Shown here in pieces: positions 52,807 to 61,837 of a stretch of 64,000 nt of DNA. Within the stretch, counting starts at the first letter, position 1. Each line of letters opens with the position of its first letter. The translations under genes and the position numbers were made by a program. Source of the DNA: an uncultured Eubacterium sp. (GTDB lineage Bacteria > Bacillota > Clostridia > Lachnospirales > Lachnospiraceae); the NCBI GenBank assembly GCA_910577225.1, contig CAJTMV010000005.1, positions 1 to 64,000 of the forward strand, written 5' to 3'. Under the pieces are notes generated by a model. It was not told the DNA's origin, did not search any database, and saw nothing but the letters and a program-made list of their open reading frames with translations.

Positions 52807-52848
52807 AAAGAACCGGGATACAGATGAGTCTGTAACCGGTTCTTTTTT
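52807..52848 (+). terminator. Terminator between DUF1858 and mecA
   Basis: AAGAACCGG pairs with CCGGTTCTT, with TACAGA/TCTGTA pairs inside the loop, followed by a T-run. It may also serve mecA from the other side. Confidence 0.88.
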
Positions 52849-52856
52849 GGCTCCAG

Positions 52857-53672
52857 TCAGATAGAAGCGAACTGTTGTAAAGCACGGCCCTGGATAAGGC
52901 AGTCAAAGTGTTCGTTGAAGTATGCTTCGATGGAATTAGAGAAATTCAGCTGTGTCGAGTATTCGGATAAAATATTGCATACTTTGTTAAATTCCTCCGG
53001 TGTATGCGCACTTTTGTGGACGATGAGATAAAATAAGCGAGACTGTGAATCACGGAATAACGTATTCTCTCCCTGATAGTAGCCATCCAGCACATTTGAA
53101 ATTTTAGACATGGTATCCAGGTTTTGGATCAGAAACAATTTGGTCAGGTCTACAGGTATTTCTACAGCAGGAGAACCAGGAACTGTCTCTTTGGATTCGT
53201 GTCTGACAGCCTGATCTAACGGAATGAAGTCTTCGGATTTGCCGGTTTTTTTTCTGGTATTATCAGAATTAGATTTTGCTTCCTGCTGGATTTTTTTAAA
53301 CCAGTCTAAGATATCGTTTGCACTTGTCGTTTCGTAAGGTTCCCCCTGATCTGCTCCGTAACCGGAGAATGAATCTTCATCGTCCATATCCGAAAATTTG
53401 GAAAAACGAGTGTCCAGTTCCTCAGGATATTCTACTTTTGTAATTAGTAAAATAATTGTATCCGATGATACGGGAATGGCTTCTATCATCAAAGGGATAT
53501 CGTCTGCTTCAAATCCAAATTCATATGAAGCCTGCTGCATCATGTCACGAAACAGATTTTTTGCATTTTCAGTACCATATGCAAGTTCGCTGATTTTTAA
53601 ATGTCGGTCAGCCAAATCTTCTTTCGTCAGTGTGCATCGAATCTGGGTGTCACTTACTTTTTCGATTTTCAT
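52857..53672 (-). CDS. mecA: MecA-type adaptor protein
   Basis: A 271-residue adaptor of the MecA family, which feeds substrates to the ClpC-ClpP protease. The N-terminal substrate domain starts MKIEKVSDTQIRCTLTKEDL, a charged flexible linker spans about residues 95-170, and the C-terminal ClpC-binding domain (about 180-271) contains LFLIQNLDTMSKISNVL and ends with an FNEHFD segment. GGGAGTGAT precedes the ATG. A promoter candidate lies upstream at 53706-53735. Targets here are unknown; in Bacillus MecA acts on ComK and others. Confidence 0.88.
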   Translation of the reverse strand: MKIEKVSDTQIRCTLTKEDLADRHLKISELAYGTENAKNLFRDMMQQASYEFGFEADDIPLMIEAIPVSSDTIILLITKVEYPEELDTRFSKFSDMDDEDSFSGYGADQGEPYETTSANDILDWFKKIQQEAKSNSDNTRKKTGKSEDFIPLDQAVRHESKETVPGSPAVEIPVDLTKLFLIQNLDTMSKISNVLDGYYQGENTLFRDSQSRLFYLIVHKSAHTPEEFNKVCNILSEYSTQLNFSNSIEAYFNEHFDCLIQGRALQQFASI

Positions 53673-53705
53673 TACATCACTCCCTTAATTAATGTCTTAT
53701 GGTAT

Positions 53706-53735
53706 ATATTATTATTATAAAATTGCAAATGTCAA
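53706..53735 (-). promoter_or_regulatory. Predicted mecA promoter
   Basis: On the minus strand TTGACA (plus 53730-53735), 18-bp spacer, TAATAT (plus 53706-53711). Confidence 0.6.
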
Positions 53736-53838
53736 CTTGAAGTAACCAAAGTATATAAAAAATCTATATGATAGTCAAGCAAAGAACGCATATATTTTTT
53801 AAAATTTTTATAAAATCCCAAATTTTTGAAAAAAATGC

Positions 53839-53868
53839 TTGCCAAATATATGCTGTTTATGTTATAAC
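53839..53868 (+). promoter_or_regulatory. Predicted promoter of the kinase operon
   Basis: TTGCCA (53839-53844), 18-bp spacer, TATAAC (53863-53868), about 45 bases before the proposed start. Confidence 0.65.
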
Positions 53869-53913
53869 TATTTCAAGAGATGCTTACACCCTTAGTCAGA
53901 AAGGAGTATAAGT

Positions 53914-55233
53914 ATTCAAATATCAAGTTTGTCCGACAAGTACCGTATCGTTTCCAGTTTAGGCGAAGGGAACAGCAGTCAGGTATTTCTGGTCGAACAC
54001 AGGAAGCTGAAGGCATTTCGTGCAGTCAAATGTTTAAAAAAATCTGCATTGCTTCTGCAGCCCCAGCTCCTTCTGGAAACAGATATTCTAAAAAATCTGA
54101 AACATCCCGGTATCCCCACTATTTACGATGTAGAAGAAGATGATGAGTATTATTATATCATAGAGGAATATGTCCAGGGACAATCCATGGAAGCGTACGT
54201 GCTTCGTCAAAATTGTATTTCCATAGATATGGCAGTTCATATGGCATTACAGATTTGTGATGTGATGAAATATCTGCATAATCAAAAACCATACCCGATT
54301 ATTTATCAGGATTTAAAGCCGGAACACATTATATTATGTGGAAAACGTATCGTTTTAATCGATTTTGGTATCTCGTCTTATATTACCAGTCATGGAAATA
54401 CTTTCCAGTATTTTGGAACAGAGGGTTATGCTCCGCCTGAAAAATATCAGGGAAACAGATGTGATATTCGTTCAGATATTTATGGTGTTGGTAAAGTAAT
54501 AGAGTTTATGGCATCTAAATTACGGGCAGAAGAGTTCCAATTTCTACAACCGCTCATAGAAAAAGCGACAGCTTATCATATGGAAGAACGTTATCCGGCA
54601 GTGGAAGTATTAGAAGCTGATCTGCATGGATGCATTGCATGCGGTTCTTTAAATTTTCACAATGAAAAAAGTAAGCATCTCTTAAAAGAAATAGCAGTAG
54701 CAGGAACACAGATGCGGGTAGGTACGACGCATATAGCGATAGCGCTGACTTGTTTTATGAATCAGTATGACAGGTCCTGTGTATATCAGGAATATCATGA
54801 ATCAGACTGTATGAGACTTTTAATAAATGAAGACGGCGGTTATATGAGGAATGATGGAATGATTATATATGAAAAATTCCGGGGAATTCCATATTATGGA
54901 GAAGGAATTGAAAAATGGAGTCCGACGGAAGAATTATCTATACAGGATTATGGAACGGATTTGCAGGATGTATTAGAAGAAAATAAGCATCTGGTTATCG
55001 TAATGGGATGCAGGCCTTGGGAAAAGGAACAGACGAAAAGTCTGTTAGAGAAGATCAGTCTGCGTAAAAATCTTGTTCTGATTTGTAATTATGAAAGCAG
55101 GATCGAGGCTAAAAATATAGCCAGAATGTACCGTCACCGTGTATATAGTTTTCCTTTGGATGCGGATCCGTTTCATATGACAAGGGAGAAACGGAAACTG
55201 TTCCAAAAGCTGCTGCGTCAGGAAGGATGGTGA
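53914..55233 (+). CDS. Ser/Thr protein kinase with a C-terminal MinD-like domain
   Basis: A 439-residue protein with a eukaryotic-type kinase domain (about 10-250): glycine loop LGEGNSSQVF, Lys in FRAVKCLKK, catalytic loop YQDLKPEH in place of HRD, metal motif DFGIS and YAPPEKY. No membrane segment or PASTA repeats. Residues about 260-439 contain AGTQMRVGTTHIAIAL, resembling a MinD/CpaE Walker A without its lysine. The start is inferred as ATT at 53914, seven bases after AAGGAG; the nearest TTG (53929) is 22 bases from it. It leads an operon with a MinD-like and a SAF protein, so it may regulate a Flp/Tad-like assembly. Confidence 0.82.
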   Translation: MQISSLSDKYRIVSSLGEGNSSQVFLVEHRKLKAFRAVKCLKKSALLLQPQLLLETDILKNLKHPGIPTIYDVEEDDEYYYIIEEYVQGQSMEAYVLRQNCISIDMAVHMALQICDVMKYLHNQKPYPIIYQDLKPEHIILCGKRIVLIDFGISSYITSHGNTFQYFGTEGYAPPEKYQGNRCDIRSDIYGVGKVIEFMASKLRAEEFQFLQPLIEKATAYHMEERYPAVEVLEADLHGCIACGSLNFHNEKSKHLLKEIAVAGTQMRVGTTHIAIALTCFMNQYDRSCVYQEYHESDCMRLLINEDGGYMRNDGMIIYEKFRGIPYYGEGIEKWSPTEELSIQDYGTDLQDVLEENKHLVIVMGCRPWEKEQTKSLLEKISLRKNLVLICNYESRIEAKNIARMYRHRVYSFPLDADPFHMTREKRKLFQKLLRQEGW

Positions 55234-55239
55234 TTACAA

Positions 55240-55821
55240 CTGAATGGATTTTCAATCAGAAAGCTGAAGGAGAAGGTCAGTATCGGGATTGTAGGGATCG
55301 GTATGGGCTGTGGAGTGACTCATCTGTCAATTGCACTTGCAAACTATATGCAGTCGGTATTGGGAAGAAAGACTGCGATTATAGAATTGTCGGGGCAATA
55401 CGAATTAAGAGATATGATTCAAAAAGAAGGAGGAAATAAGCAAAAACTTTTAGGCATCTGTTATTATACGGATATTTGTGTGGGGCAAATACCGGAAATT
55501 ATGAATAGCAGGTACGAAGCGTTTGTGTTAGATCTTGGTTCCGATTATCGATCAGTCAGAGAAGAGTTTTTAAGATGCGACCGGAAAATTATAACCGGAA
55601 GTATCAGTCCATGGAAGGTCTCTGCTTATGAGCATTACCTAAAAGAAATAATTGCAACTGAAAACTACGAATCGTGGGAATTTTTGGCTTTATTTGCAAA
55701 TTTGCTGGATAAGAAAAAGATACAAAAAAGATATGGAGTGCGTCTGATAAGCATCCCGTGGATTGAAAATCCATTTTATTTAAAGAAAGAAGATATGTGT
55801 TTTTTGCAAAAGATAGTATGA
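55240..55821 (+). CDS. MinD/CpaE-like protein lacking the Walker lysine
   Basis: A protein of about 194 residues from a proposed CTG at 55240. The core VSIGIVGIGMGCGVTHLSIAL aligns with a MinD/ParA P-loop, but the lysines are missing, as in the C-terminal domain of the kinase before it. YEAFVLDLGSDY resembles Walker B. No ATG, GTG or TTG precedes this core after the in-frame TGA that ends the kinase gene; the first usual start (ATG 55303) would cut the P-loop. GGTGAT at 55229-55234 could act as ribosome-binding site for CTG. Read-through of the TGA is the alternative. Confidence 0.65.
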   Translation: MNGFSIRKLKEKVSIGIVGIGMGCGVTHLSIALANYMQSVLGRKTAIIELSGQYELRDMIQKEGGNKQKLLGICYYTDICVGQIPEIMNSRYEAFVLDLGSDYRSVREEFLRCDRKIITGSISPWKVSAYEHYLKEIIATENYESWEFLALFANLLDKKKIQKRYGVRLISIPWIENPFYLKKEDMCFLQKIV

Positions 55822-55891
55822 AAACAGTGATTGGTATATACGTATCATAGGAATGCGATAAATACAAAAATATTTAGAGGGGGAAATATAT

Positions 55892-56278
55892 ATTTTAAAA
55901 TATCGGGTGAAAATTATGATGCTGTATATAATGATTGGGGTATGTGCTGCCGGGATTCCGCTTGTATTTCTGATAATATCTCAAAATATTAACAATGCAG
56001 CATTAAAACGGCAGATTCTTTCTTATAAAGAATACGAAAAACAAGGTTTGTATCTGTATGTATGGATATTGAAAAAAGATATTTCTGCAGGAGAAAAGGT
56101 TACAAGAGCACATCTTGAAGGAAAAAAAATATGGGTTTCCGAGTTAGATTATAATCATATTTTCATTGATATTCATCAGATTACAGGAAAAACAGCGAAG
56201 ACAGAATTGAAAAAAGGTACTGTGATGCAGTCTGACCTGTTGAATTCTAAAAATAAGAAGAAAAATGCCGATCATTAA
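55892..56278 (+). CDS. CpaB-like SAF-domain membrane protein
   Basis: A protein of about 128 residues with one N-terminal membrane segment (MMLYIMIGVCAAGIPLVFLI) and a SAF domain (KKDISAGEKVTRAHLEGKKIWV, then LKKGTVMQSDLL). SAF domains occur in CpaB, part of the Flp/Tad pilus apparatus. The start is uncertain: AGAGGGGGA at 55876-55884 is well placed for an ATT at 55892, whereas the GTG at 55907 is over 20 bases away. It follows the MinD-like gene. No pilin, CpaF or TadB/C genes are found here, so this is a partial or specialised Tad-like set. Confidence 0.7.
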   Translation: MLKYRVKIMMLYIMIGVCAAGIPLVFLIISQNINNAALKRQILSYKEYEKQGLYLYVWILKKDISAGEKVTRAHLEGKKIWVSELDYNHIFIDIHQITGKTAKTELKKGTVMQSDLLNSKNKKKNADH

Positions 56279-56516
56279 ATGCAGATCAGGCAAATATATG
56301 TTTTTATATCGATATCTGGCTGTATGATACAATGGATCATAAATCAATAGATAAGATATTTGATAAGATATTTGATAAAATAGCGTTGTGTTTGTAAATG
56401 GATCAGTTGTTTTAAGATATCTTTTTTAGAAATATTTACATAAAATATCTGAAAAGGAAGAATGGCAGGTACATAATCTGGGAAATTATCTTATCACGAA
56501 GATAAATATATCATAA

Positions 56517-56798
56517 ATGCGGAAACATATTTATGATATTCAAACAAAAACGGATGGTACCTTATGGATAAACGGTGCCTGTCAGAAGGTAGAAGAGATG
56601 AACAGAAAAGAATTATTTACAGAATTAAAAGGAATTCAGGGACAGGGAATTATTATTTATCTCGAAGGGGAAAAAAGTACTCCGGAAACTGTAACAGAAC
56701 TATTGTGTATCCAGGAAGATTATTCTTATATGAGAGATTATGTATATGATAAGGGGGTGTTAAAAGAATTGCATTTTGATAAAGTGCAAAACAAATAA
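56517..56798 (+). CDS. Small protein of unknown function
   Basis: A 93-residue predicted protein I do not recognise. It is mostly charged with a hydrophobic strand GIIIYLEGE near residue 47 and no membrane segment or Cys motif. An in-frame stop lies directly before the ATG, so the start cannot be earlier, but no ribosome-binding site is evident. It follows the SAF gene by 238 bases of AT-rich DNA that holds nothing else I can name. It could be a member of the kinase operon. Composition and length support a real gene moderately. Confidence 0.55.
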   Translation: MRKHIYDIQTKTDGTLWINGACQKVEEMNRKELFTELKGIQGQGIIIYLEGEKSTPETVTELLCIQEDYSYMRDYVYDKGVLKELHFDKVQNK

Positions 56799-57250
56799 AA
56801 TTTATATTTAAAATATTAACGTTAAATTTAAAATAATAATGTTTAATTTTACAAAATTATTTCCATAAGCAGGTAAAAATATACAAATTGGAAAAGGAAA
56901 CCTCAATGCCTTTCTATCATTCGTTTCTTAAATAAAGAAATCAAAGGATATTTGCCAGCCTGGAATAATAAGATTAACAGGCAGGGAAAACGTGTATGGG
57001 GATACCGGTTTTTCCTGTCTGTTTTTGATTGCTTCTTTACACATCATGATCAATCCGCTATAATAATTGAAATGCAGATGATGGATCAAACTTTCAGCCA
57101 GTGAAATGCAGAGGATTATTCGTATCCGCAATTTATTTAAACTTTTATATTTGATAAAAGAATACTTGTTTCTTGTAAAATAGTTCATAACAAGCTATAA
57201 TAAATAAAGATGATTAGAATCGGATATCAATACACGCAGGAGGAAAAACG
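56799..57250. other. AT-rich intergenic region before the GH18 gene
   Basis: Holds a terminator at 56976-57026 and otherwise AT-rich sequence without a supportable gene. The GH18 promoter must lie in its last part; I could not pick one with confidence. Confidence 0.6.
56976..57026 (+). terminator. Predicted terminator downstream of the small gene
   Basis: AACAGGCAGGGAAAAC (from 56976) pairs imperfectly with GGTTTTTCCTGTCTG (57007-57021), followed by TTTTT. Confidence 0.7.
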
Positions 57251-58990
57251 ATGAAGAAAAAAATAGTACCAGTGATAGCCGTTTTGTTTTTGATTTTTAT
57301 TGTACTTGTGGGTATTATTATTGGTAAAAAAGTTAAGCAGTTTATGCCGAGCAATGAGGAGCAGAATCTGGATACTTATTTTGGAATTACATCTGAGGAT
57401 GAGGCTGCCATTGAATTAAATCATAATCTGGAAGAAGAAAAGGCATTGATCCGGGACGGAGCTGTTTATCTGAACTATAATTATGTGCACGATTATTTGA
57501 ACGATCGTTTTTACTGGGATGCAAATGAAAATATTCTATTATATACAACTTCTGCAAATGTAATAAAAGCGTCGGCAGATAGTAAAGAATATTATATAGG
57601 AAGAAAAAAGGACAGCAAACCGTATAAAATAGTGTTGCTAAATGTGGACAGCATCTATATCGCGCTGGATTATGTTGCACAATATACGAATCTGACTTAT
57701 GAAAGGTTTGACAGTCCAAATCGTATCCTGCTTCAGACAAAATGGGGTACGATAAAAAAAGCAGGGGTAAAAAGGAAGACGCAGGTTCGTGTAAAAGCGA
57801 GCGTAAAAAGCAATATTCTCAGGGAACTTACCAAAGAAGATCTGGTTACAAAACTGGAAGATGGAAAAGAATGGACAAAAGTAACGACAGAGGATGGTCT
57901 GATCGGTTATGTGCAGACGAAGAGGCTTGGCACAGAAACGGAGGAAACAGAAAGCCACGAATTTGAAGAAGATACTTTTCTGCATCAGATGCGGGATTAT
58001 CAGATAAATATGGCATGGCATCAGGTAACTGTGCCGGAAGCGAACAATTCAATAGCAAATGTGATTCAAAATACAAAAGGACTGAATGTAATATCTCCTA
58101 CCTGGTTTTATCTGAATGATAACGATGGCAATATTGCAAATCTGGCAAGTACGGATTATGTAAAATATTGTCATTCACAGGGAGTTGAAGTGTGGGGACT
58201 TGTAAGTAATCTGGAAAACAATGAAGTAAGTACAACGGAAGTACTGACACATACATCCAAACGTGAGAATCTTGAAAATCAGATTATCGCAGCGGCTATT
58301 CAGTATGGACTGGATGGAATCAACGTTGATTTTGAAGCGCTGGAATCCGCGGTAGGCGAAGGATTTATACAGTTTATTCGGGAATTATCATTAAAATGCG
58401 ATGGAAATGGAATTATATTATCGGTAGATAATTATGTATCGTCAGATTATACGAAATTTTACGACAGACAGGAACAGGCTGTATTTGCAGATTATCTGAT
58501 TGTGATGGCTTATGACGAACATTATGCAGGTTCCAAAGAGAGCGGATCCGTCGCATCGATTGGATTTGTTTCAAAAGGAGCGGACGATATTCTGGCAGAA
58601 GGAGTACCAGCTGAGCAGGTCATTTTAGGTATGCCATTTTATACAAGAGTATGGTCAGAAAAAATGAAAGATGGAAACGGAGACGATGTAGAATCAGCAT
58701 CTGAGGATTATGTTCCATATGAATTATCAAGTGAAGCTGTCGGAATGCTGTCGGCACAGCGTTTAATGGAAGTAAACGGAGCAGAAAAAACATGGCTGGA
58801 CGATATGGGACAATATTATACAGAATATGTGAATCAGGATGTGACATATAAAATCTGGTTTGAGGATATCAGATCTATAGAGGAAAAGCTGAAAGTTATG
58901 AAAGCGCATGATTTTGCGGGAGCTTCTTTCTGGAAACTTGGCTTGGAAGATCCGGCAGTCTGGAATACGATTATTAAGTATATTCATTAA
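57251..58990 (+). CDS. Membrane-anchored GH18 glycosidase with SH3 domain (SleL/YaaH-like)
   Basis: A 579-residue protein: an N-terminal membrane anchor (about 5-28), a copper-amine-oxidase-N-like wall region (about 65-155), a bacterial SH3 domain (about 175-225) and a GH18 domain (about 250-579). The catalytic motif is DGINVDFEALE near residue 360, with Glu as proton donor. IVMAYDEHY and FAGASFWKLG are also GH18 marks. SleL/YaaH-like enzymes act as N-acetylglucosaminidases on spore cortex. GGAGGA lies seven bases before the ATG. cwlD follows, supporting a spore-wall role, though general wall work is possible. Confidence 0.9.
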   Translation: MKKKIVPVIAVLFLIFIVLVGIIIGKKVKQFMPSNEEQNLDTYFGITSEDEAAIELNHNLEEEKALIRDGAVYLNYNYVHDYLNDRFYWDANENILLYTTSANVIKASADSKEYYIGRKKDSKPYKIVLLNVDSIYIALDYVAQYTNLTYERFDSPNRILLQTKWGTIKKAGVKRKTQVRVKASVKSNILRELTKEDLVTKLEDGKEWTKVTTEDGLIGYVQTKRLGTETEETESHEFEEDTFLHQMRDYQINMAWHQVTVPEANNSIANVIQNTKGLNVISPTWFYLNDNDGNIANLASTDYVKYCHSQGVEVWGLVSNLENNEVSTTEVLTHTSKRENLENQIIAAAIQYGLDGINVDFEALESAVGEGFIQFIRELSLKCDGNGIILSVDNYVSSDYTKFYDRQEQAVFADYLIVMAYDEHYAGSKESGSVASIGFVSKGADDILAEGVPAEQVILGMPFYTRVWSEKMKDGNGDDVESASEDYVPYELSSEAVGMLSAQRLMEVNGAEKTWLDDMGQYYTEYVNQDVTYKIWFEDIRSIEEKLKVMKAHDFAGASFWKLGLEDPAVWNTIIKYIH

Positions 58991-59063
58991 ATAATATGCA
59001 AAACAGGGATGATTCTGATCTTTTGTCATATGTATAGTAATAAAACCTCTGGAGGCAGAGAAT

Positions 59064-59789
59064 TTGAAACAAAGATTGGAATTGATCATGTCAGTAATTG
59101 TTCTTGTATGTGCATGCGTATTAGCTAAGACAAGCGCGGTTTACGTAACCGGCCGTCAGGTAGAAAGACAAAAAGATTGTATTGTACTGGATGTTGGACA
59201 TGGTGGTTTTGATTCTGGAAAAATTGGTGTAAATGGAGAACTGGAAAAGGATATTAATCTTCAGATTGCGTTAAAGCTGAAAAAAGTATTGGAAGATAAC
59301 GGGATATCTGTAGTTATGACACGGGAAGATGATCAGGGATTGTATGATGAAAATGCGAGCAATAAAAAAGCGCAGGATCTGCAAAGACGTTGTGATATGA
59401 TCAATGATGAAAAACCGTTAATGACCATCAGTATTCATCAAAATAGTTATACCAGTCCTGAGATCAGAGGAGCGCAGGTGTTTTATTATACGACTTCATC
59501 AGAAAGCCAGAAGCTGGCGGAAACGATTCAAAAAACGCTGATCGAGCAGGTAGATCCTGAAAATCACAGAGAAGCGAAAGCGAATGATAGCTATTATCTG
59601 TTAAAAAAGACAGATTCTGTGATTGTAATTGTTGAATGCGGTTTTTTAAGTAATCCGCAGGAAGCTGAGAAATTAGCGGACGAGGAATATCAGCAAAAAA
59701 TGGCAGACGCAATCTGCATGGGAGTCAGCCAGTATCTTGGAAGCGAAGGAAACCAGAAAAACGATAAAACAAAATTTAGTCAGGAATAA
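59064..59789 (+). CDS. cwlD: N-acetylmuramoyl-L-alanine amidase, CwlD-like
   Basis: A 241-residue secreted amidase: a signal or anchor helix at residues 8-28 and an Amidase_3 domain. Zinc ligands are His in LDVGHGGFDSG, Glu in GVNGELEKD and His in SIHQNSY; catalytic Glu is in VIVECGFLSN. CwlD works in making muramic lactam in spore cortex, where its length and lack of wall-binding repeats fit. It starts with TTG, with GGAGG ten bases upstream. It follows the GH18 gene. Confidence 0.92.
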   Translation: MKQRLELIMSVIVLVCACVLAKTSAVYVTGRQVERQKDCIVLDVGHGGFDSGKIGVNGELEKDINLQIALKLKKVLEDNGISVVMTREDDQGLYDENASNKKAQDLQRRCDMINDEKPLMTISIHQNSYTSPEIRGAQVFYYTTSSESQKLAETIQKTLIEQVDPENHREAKANDSYYLLKKTDSVIVIVECGFLSNPQEAEKLADEEYQQKMADAICMGVSQYLGSEGNQKNDKTKFSQE

Positions 59790-59796
59790 TAAAACA

Positions 59797-60852
59797 ATGT
59801 ATCATACAGTAGTAAAAAAGTTATTAGAAACGAAACCGGATATGGATGTTATCCGGCAGGCAGGACAGATTTTGCAGACGGGAGGTCTGGTAGCTTTTCC
59901 AACAGAGACGGTCTATGGACTTGGCGCAAATGCGCTAATGGCGGAGGCATCACGGAAAATTTATGCCGCGAAAGGAAGACCGTCAGATAATCCGCTGATC
60001 GTTCATGTATGCAAATTTGACGATTTAAAAAATATCGTGTTGGATATTCCTCAGCAGGCCAGACTTTTAGCTGATACATTCTGGCCGGGGCCTCTGACTA
60101 TGATTTTTCGTAAAAACGACAGAGTTCCACTGGAGACGACAGGAGGAATGGATACAGTAGCAGTACGTATGCCGGACAGTCAGATTGCTCTTGCGCTGAT
60201 ACAGGAAGGAGGAGGATATATTGCAGCTCCAAGTGCAAATTTATCGGGCAGACCAAGTCCGACGCTGGCAGAACATGTCTATGAAGATATGAATGGAAAA
60301 ATACCGTTGATTATAGATGGGGGAGCGGTAGGCATCGGTATTGAATCTACGATTATCGATCTGACAGAATCGACTCCGGTTGTTTTGCGGCCCGGGTATA
60401 TTACACTGGAGATGCTTGCGGGAGTCATTGGCGAAGTGTGTATGGATCCTGGCATTGTGTCAGAAGATTCCAGGGTCAGACCAAAAGCGCCTGGTATGAA
60501 ATACAGGCATTATGCGCCAAAAGCGGAAATGATTTTGGTGGAAGGACCGCAGGAGAAGGTTATTGCACAGATTAATTATCTGACCAAAGAAAAGCTGAAA
60601 TCAGGCAAAAAAGTAGGAATTATTGGAACAGAAGAAACAGCTGAGCGGTATGAGCATGGATTTGTGATAAGCATCGGGGAACGTCAGGAAGAAGAAATGA
60701 TTGCTCATAATCTTTACAGGATATTAAGAGAACTGGATGAATCTGGTGTAGACATTATTTATTCAGAAAGTTTTTCAACATTACGAATGGGCGAGGCAAT
60801 TATGAATCGTATGCTGAAGGCGGCTGGACATCAGGTCATCATGGCGGAGTAG
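59797..60852 (+). CDS. tsaC: Threonylcarbamoyl-AMP synthase (Sua5 type)
   Basis: A 351-residue enzyme of t6A37 tRNA modification; it makes threonylcarbamoyl-AMP from threonine, bicarbonate and ATP. The YrdC domain (about 1-190) shows GLVAFPTETVYGLGANA, AKGRPSDNPLIVHV and PSANLSGRPSPT; a linker RPKAPGMKYRHYAPKAEM leads to the Sua5 C-terminal domain (about 240-351). The ATG at 59797 has AGGA upstream; an earlier ATG at 59737 lies inside cwlD. Long Sua5 form, not the short TsaC. Confidence 0.96.
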   Translation: MYHTVVKKLLETKPDMDVIRQAGQILQTGGLVAFPTETVYGLGANALMAEASRKIYAAKGRPSDNPLIVHVCKFDDLKNIVLDIPQQARLLADTFWPGPLTMIFRKNDRVPLETTGGMDTVAVRMPDSQIALALIQEGGGYIAAPSANLSGRPSPTLAEHVYEDMNGKIPLIIDGGAVGIGIESTIIDLTESTPVVLRPGYITLEMLAGVIGEVCMDPGIVSEDSRVRPKAPGMKYRHYAPKAEMILVEGPQEKVIAQINYLTKEKLKSGKKVGIIGTEETAERYEHGFVISIGERQEEEMIAHNLYRILRELDESGVDIIYSESFSTLRMGEAIMNRMLKAAGHQVIMAE

Positions 60853-60865
60853 TTAGGGTGAGTCT

Positions 60866-61321
60866 ATGAATACATATAAGAAGATTATTTTTGCAGACAG
60901 TGCAGGAAACAGCCGGGCGCCGATGGCGGCGGAGTTATTAAAGGAATGTACAATAAAAAAACCTATTGACATTCAGGCGCGCGGAATAGTTGTGCTGTTT
61001 CCGGAACCGTTGAATCAAAAAGCTGAAGCGGTATTGATCAGTAATGGGATTACATTGGAAAATTATATGTCCAGTCAGCTGGAAGAAGAGGATTTTGCGA
61101 AAGATACTCTGGTGATCGTCATGGGAAACAGTGAGAAGCAAAAAATTTTGGATTTGTTTTCAAATGCTGTTCCGGAAAATGTACAGGTATTGACGGAACT
61201 GGTAGGCGATGAGCTGGAAATTATGGATCCTTATGGAGGGACGCTCCAGTCATATGGCATTTGCTATGAGACTTTAAGTAAATCAATTAAGAAGCTGGCG
61301 GCTTTGCTGAATCGAGGTTAA
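60866..61321 (+). CDS. LMW protein-tyrosine-phosphatase-like protein without catalytic Cys
   Basis: A 151-residue protein shaped like low-molecular-weight tyrosine phosphatases. The N-terminal loop reads FADSAGNSRAPMAAELL where active enzymes have C-x5-R-S; the expected Cys position holds Asp and there is no Cys nearby. The general-acid loop MDPYGGTLQSY is kept. So phosphatase activity by the usual mechanism is doubtful; it may bind phosphorylated ligands or act otherwise. GGGTGAG precedes the ATG. It follows tsaC by 13 bases, a common Firmicute order (tsaC then an LMW phosphatase, then atp or upp genes). Confidence 0.8.
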   Translation: MNTYKKIIFADSAGNSRAPMAAELLKECTIKKPIDIQARGIVVLFPEPLNQKAEAVLISNGITLENYMSSQLEEEDFAKDTLVIVMGNSEKQKILDLFSNAVPENVQVLTELVGDELEIMDPYGGTLQSYGICYETLSKSIKKLAALLNRG

Positions 61322-61344
61322 TGACCGGAAAAAGAGAATAATTG

Positions 61345-61383
61345 TGGTACATTTTGGGAATAACTCAGAATGTGCCATTTTTT
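61345..61383 (+). terminator. Terminator before the ATP synthase operon
   Basis: TGGTACATTTT (from 61345) pairs with AGAATGTGCCA with G-U pairs, followed by six T. Confidence 0.78.
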
Positions 61384-61572
61384 CAATGCGGTTAAACCAG
61401 GGTGGGATCGTAAGAAAACGAAATTGTATGATTGAAAACAGCTTTGTCGGGAAAAGCAACTCTGTGTATTAATAAAATGTTAATAATTGCCAAAATATTA
61501 TGGACAATTTGTGTATTAGTGCTTATAATGTATTTAGTGTTTTTATGCCTATATTAGGAAAAGAGGGAATGT

Positions 61573-61809
61573 ATGAAACAAAAACGGAGTGTATTTCAGG
61601 CGTTTACAATGATAATACAGTTTGGATTGAATATGATTGTTCCTATTGTTATGTGTACGTTATTCGGCGTCTGGATGGGTGAGAAATTTCAAATGCCGGT
61701 TATTACAATTCCTTTGTTTTTGATGGGAGCACTGGCTGGTTTTCGTAATATTTTCATTATGGCAAAAAAAATTTATCAGAATGATAATAATGATAGCAAA
61801 GTAAAATAA
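61573..61809 (+). CDS. atpZ: AtpZ-like small membrane protein of the ATP synthase operon
   Basis: A 78-residue protein with two membrane segments (about 10-33 and 42-62) of the AtpZ/AtpI family, often first in Firmicute F-ATPase operons. It is thought to help assembly or import Mg2+ or Ca2+; evidence is limited. The C-terminus is polar. AGAGGGA lies before the ATG. It heads the operon with atpI, atpB, atpE and atpF. Confidence 0.85.
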   Translation: MKQKRSVFQAFTMIIQFGLNMIVPIVMCTLFGVWMGEKFQMPVITIPLFLMGALAGFRNIFIMAKKIYQNDNNDSKVK

Positions 61810-61837
61810 GAATGATTTAGGAAGGAAACATGCTGAA

